A stretch of DNA of 64,000 bases from Haloimpatiens massiliensis (GTDB lineage Bacteria > Bacillota > Clostridia > Clostridiales > Clostridiaceae). How positions within the stretch are numbered: the first letter of the stretch is position 1; each line of letters begins with the position of its first letter. Below are positions 62,507 through 64,000 of this stretch, piece after piece. A model generated the notes under the pieces. It was not told the origin of the DNA. It searched no databases and was given only the letters and a program-made list of their open reading frames with translations. Location: assembly GCF_900184255.1 (NCBI RefSeq), contig NZ_LT854640.1, forward strand, positions 478,019-542,018, written 5' to 3'. A program made the position numbers and the translations under genes.

Positions 62507-62547
62507 TAACAACCTTTTCTAAGGACTTTTTTAAGTCCTTAGTTTCT
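62395..62547 (+). ncRNA. Candidate antisense RNA opposing the hydrophobic gene
   Basis: TTAACA (62395-62400) and TATAGT (62417-62422) are 16 bases apart on the plus strand. An intrinsic terminator follows at 62519-62547: CTAAGGACTT and AAGTCCTTAG around TTTT, then TTTCT. An RNA from about 62429 to 62547 would be fully complementary to the 5' leader, ribosome site and first 26 codons of the hydrophobic gene. It can form its own stems (GCCTTGGT/ACCAAAGC with one mismatch, CCGT/ACGG). Confidence 0.4.
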
Positions 62548-62553
62548 AATACT

Positions 62554-62582
62554 ATTATACATTTGTTATTGTAAGAATTCAA
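62554..62582 (-). promoter_or_regulatory. Promoter of the small hydrophobic gene
   Basis: Minus-strand TTGAAT (62582-62577) and a perfect TATAAT (62559-62554) with 17-base spacing. The predicted RNA start near 62547 coincides with the end of the antisense terminator. Confidence 0.6.
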
Positions 62583-62591
62583 CACTAGCAA

Positions 62592-63167
62592 GGAAAAGTT
62601 TACGCTGAATATGAAAAATTGTGTGGGGTTTATCATGGTAATCATCAAAAAGTGAACCCACAAAATGTGGATTCACTTACGCAAGAGCAAATTGCTCAAG
62701 AATTAGGAGTATCAACAGAAACTATAAGACGTCTTAAAAAACTTCAAACCCTTTCACCTGACCTTCAGCAACTTATAGAGAATGGTTCAGTTAAATTAGT
62801 TAAGCACCTTGATGAAGGACAAAGAGGTGTTGGTAACGTTAATCCTATGAAAATGGCTAAATGTATTAAAGAGTTAGAAAGAATTTATGGAATTTATAAT
62901 GGAAATCATAAAATTAAGGAGTTGAATAATTCTACACCTAAAAATCAAACAGATTTAGCAAATCAATTCGATATTGATAGAACACAATATTTAAACTATA
63001 AAAAGCTAAATGAACTTATTCCAGAACTTCAGGAATTAGTTGAAAATAATCAATTAAAAGCCACTACCGCATATAAAATATGGGCTAAAATGCCACAGGA
63101 AGAACAAGAAAAAAACCTTAATAATACCTATTATATTTTAGGATTATTAAGGTTTTTCACATTATAG
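62592..63167 (+). pseudogene. Truncated ParB-like / phage DNA-binding protein
   Basis: The open frame contains two copies of a helix-turn-helix module, each introduced by a (C/Y)G(V/I)Y-GNH motif: CGVYHGNHQKV.. with LTQEQIAQELGVSTETIRRL, and YGIYNGNHKIKEL.. with TDLANQFDIDRTQYLNYKKL. This repeats the C-terminal part of clostridial and bacillal ParB-like proteins. The family sequence continues upstream of the first possible start (GKVYAEYEKL, from 62592) back to a stop codon at 62586, so the N-terminal ParB nuclease-like domain is lost. The last 19 codons lie in a terminator hairpin, so the 3' end is also not native. Confidence 0.65.
63111..63157. terminator. Bidirectional terminator at the 3' end of the ParB-like remnant
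   Basis: AAAAACCTTAATAAT (63111-63125) and ATTATTAAGGTTTTT (63143-63157) are perfect 15-base arms, with an inner CC/GG pair and T runs on both strands. Confidence 0.9.
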
Positions 63168-63236
63168 TCCATACATTAAATCCATGCCTAAATAAAAAGA
63201 CACTACTGCTAAAGTAACACCAAAAGTAACTGTCAT
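63162..63236 (-). CDS. 24-aa hydrophobic peptide
   Basis: A 24-codon frame starting MTVTFGVTLAVVSFYLG, a single short membrane helix. AAAGGGTGA lies 6 bases before its ATG and a strong bidirectional terminator starts five bases after its stop. It resembles in size and composition the small holin-like toxins or other single-helix membrane peptides of Firmicutes. A -10-like TATACT lies upstream, but the -35 is weak. Confidence 0.5.
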   Translation of the reverse strand: MTVTFGVTLAVVSFYLGMDLMYGL

Positions 63237-63413
63237 TCAAAATCACCCTTTCTCAATCAATTATTTTTAGTATATGCTTTTTAGAATAAAATTATTTAAT
63301 TGTATAATTGGAATTAGTTATAGTAATAATAAAAATATGGAAGATATGAAGTATGTAAATAAAAATAAGTATAATGATTATCTTAAACTATAATTTTAAT
63401 AGGATGTGAGTAC

Positions 63414-64000
63414 ATGGATTATATATATATAAGTTTAGAAGAAACTCCTAGTTATGCTAAAATAAATGAAATATTTGAAAAGGTTAAATATATAAATGTT
63501 TTGAAGTATAAATATGATTCAATAATATTAGAGGAGTTTGATAAATCTGTTTTAGAACATATAAAGTATTTAGAAGAAAAAATATTTAGATGCTATAAAG
63601 ATGAATCAAGAGAGATTATAGAATTATTACCAATACTGAATTTAAAAAAAATAAAAGAAATAGAACCTGTTTTTTACCAGATTAGTGAGGAATCTAAAAA
63701 AGAAATTTTTAGTTATATATATTGGAAATATAAACACGAGTCTAGCAAGGACAAGGCAAATATGCAAAATTTAAAAAAGGTAATGGGATTGAAAGGTTCA
63801 AAAGAAGAACATATTATACCTGTAGAAGTGAAAATAAAATGCCCTAAATGTACTGAAAAAGCAATTATATATTTTTATAATTATGAACACAACTATGAAA
63901 GATATGAATGTTTTAATTGTGGACATAGAGAAGATAATAGAGGTGGTACGAGGGGTGGAAATTTTTATACGTTGTTAAAATGTAACTGTAATAATTGCTT
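63414..64000 (+). CDS. Uncharacterised protein with zinc-finger-like motifs, partial
   Basis: The frame opens at ATG 63414 (AGGATGTGAG upstream) and runs past the right edge without a stop, 195 codons so far. The first part (MDYIYISLEETPSYAKINEI..) is charged and helical. Near residue 143 CPKC and about 24 residues later CFNCGH form a zinc-ribbon-like pair. A CNCNNC motif follows at the very edge. Codon use is AT-rich like the chromosome. The family is not recognised; nucleic-acid binding is a guess. Confidence 0.6.
   Translation, partial: MDYIYISLEETPSYAKINEIFEKVKYINVLKYKYDSIILEEFDKSVLEHIKYLEEKIFRCYKDESREIIELLPILNLKKIKEIEPVFYQISEESKKEIFSYIYWKYKHESSKDKANMQNLKKVMGLKGSKEEHIIPVEVKIKCPKCTEKAIIYFYNYEHNYERYECFNCGHREDNRGGTRGGNFYTLLKCNCNNC

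Noticed and set aside
62406..62663. 85-residue minus-strand frame over the antisense region
   Set aside because: It has no start with a ribosome site; the overlapping 70-residue frame has promoter, ribosome site and membrane segments.
1..64000. tRNA or rRNA genes
   Set aside because: Intergenic regions were read for tRNA-like ends and rRNA core sequences; none was seen, though a tRNA scan would be more reliable than reading by eye.

Overview
The window reads as chromosomal DNA of a low-GC, anaerobic Clostridium (sensu stricto). Support comes from AT-rich intergenes, AGGAGG-type ribosome sites, frequent TTG/GTG starts, a clostridial AdhE, and many dispersed palindromic repeats. I cannot fix the species; a C. 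botulinum/sporogenes/tetani-like genome is an inference. No rRNA, tRNA or CRISPR array is seen.

Layout. 0-6 kb: a CofE-family ligase, a secreted DUF1002 protein, and adhE with a sigma-A promoter and a Rex-type operator. 6-15.7 kb: a membrane-anchored polysaccharide deacetylase, a heterodimeric ABC exporter, exonuclease III, the Mg2+ channel mgtE behind an elaborate leader that encodes a short DTDP peptide, and a WG-repeat protein. 15.8-20.3 kb: plsC, mtnA, an atypical kinase and a CBS protein. 20.5-25.6 kb: parE-parC. 26-31 kb: GtrA, an M16 peptidase, a DEAD-type helicase and a D-aminopeptidase. 31-44 kb is an accessory stretch rich in GNAT acetyltransferases and SAM methyltransferases, including a triple-GNAT fusion and a MerR-methyltransferase fusion. 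44-47 kb: a folate operon folE-HD-folP-folBK. 47-60 kb: a tiny stand-alone peptide gene, a metallopeptidase-like protein, an EamA transporter, an ArsR/CoA-disulfide reductase sulfur operon, dacF, a Nudix hydrolase, pncB and a UvrD-type helicase. 60.4-63.3 kb looks like a decayed plasmid- or phage-derived module: tyrosine integrase, HTH_36 initiator-like protein, a perfect DnaA box, a small hydrophobic gene with a predicted antisense RNA, a truncated ParB-like frame and a 24-residue membrane peptide. A Cys-rich protein runs off the right edge.

Three signals stand out. (1) The mgtE leader has a promoter, a terminator-like hairpin, and a 29-codon frame starting MDTDP. Its start region can pair with a segment that competes with a second hairpin just before mgtE. 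This resembles in logic the enterobacterial MgtL (EPDP) magnesium sensor, but on an unrelated transporter. (2) At 62.3-62.6 kb a hydrophobic frame on the minus strand has a -35/-10 with 17-bp spacing and a good ribosome site. An oppositely directed promoter-terminator pair would make an RNA antisense to its whole 5' end, a type I toxin-antitoxin-like arrangement. (3) Two genes, DUF1002 and degV, have a ribosome site separated from the start codon by a hairpin, as if the RNA fold brings the two together.

The repeats form four families, called here A to D. A (about 168 bp, three copies, one interrupted by D), B (about 160 bp palindrome, three full copies and two half copies), C (about 145 bp, two copies) and D (about 133 bp with 38-bp terminal inverted repeats, nested in A) are all intergenic and MITE-like.
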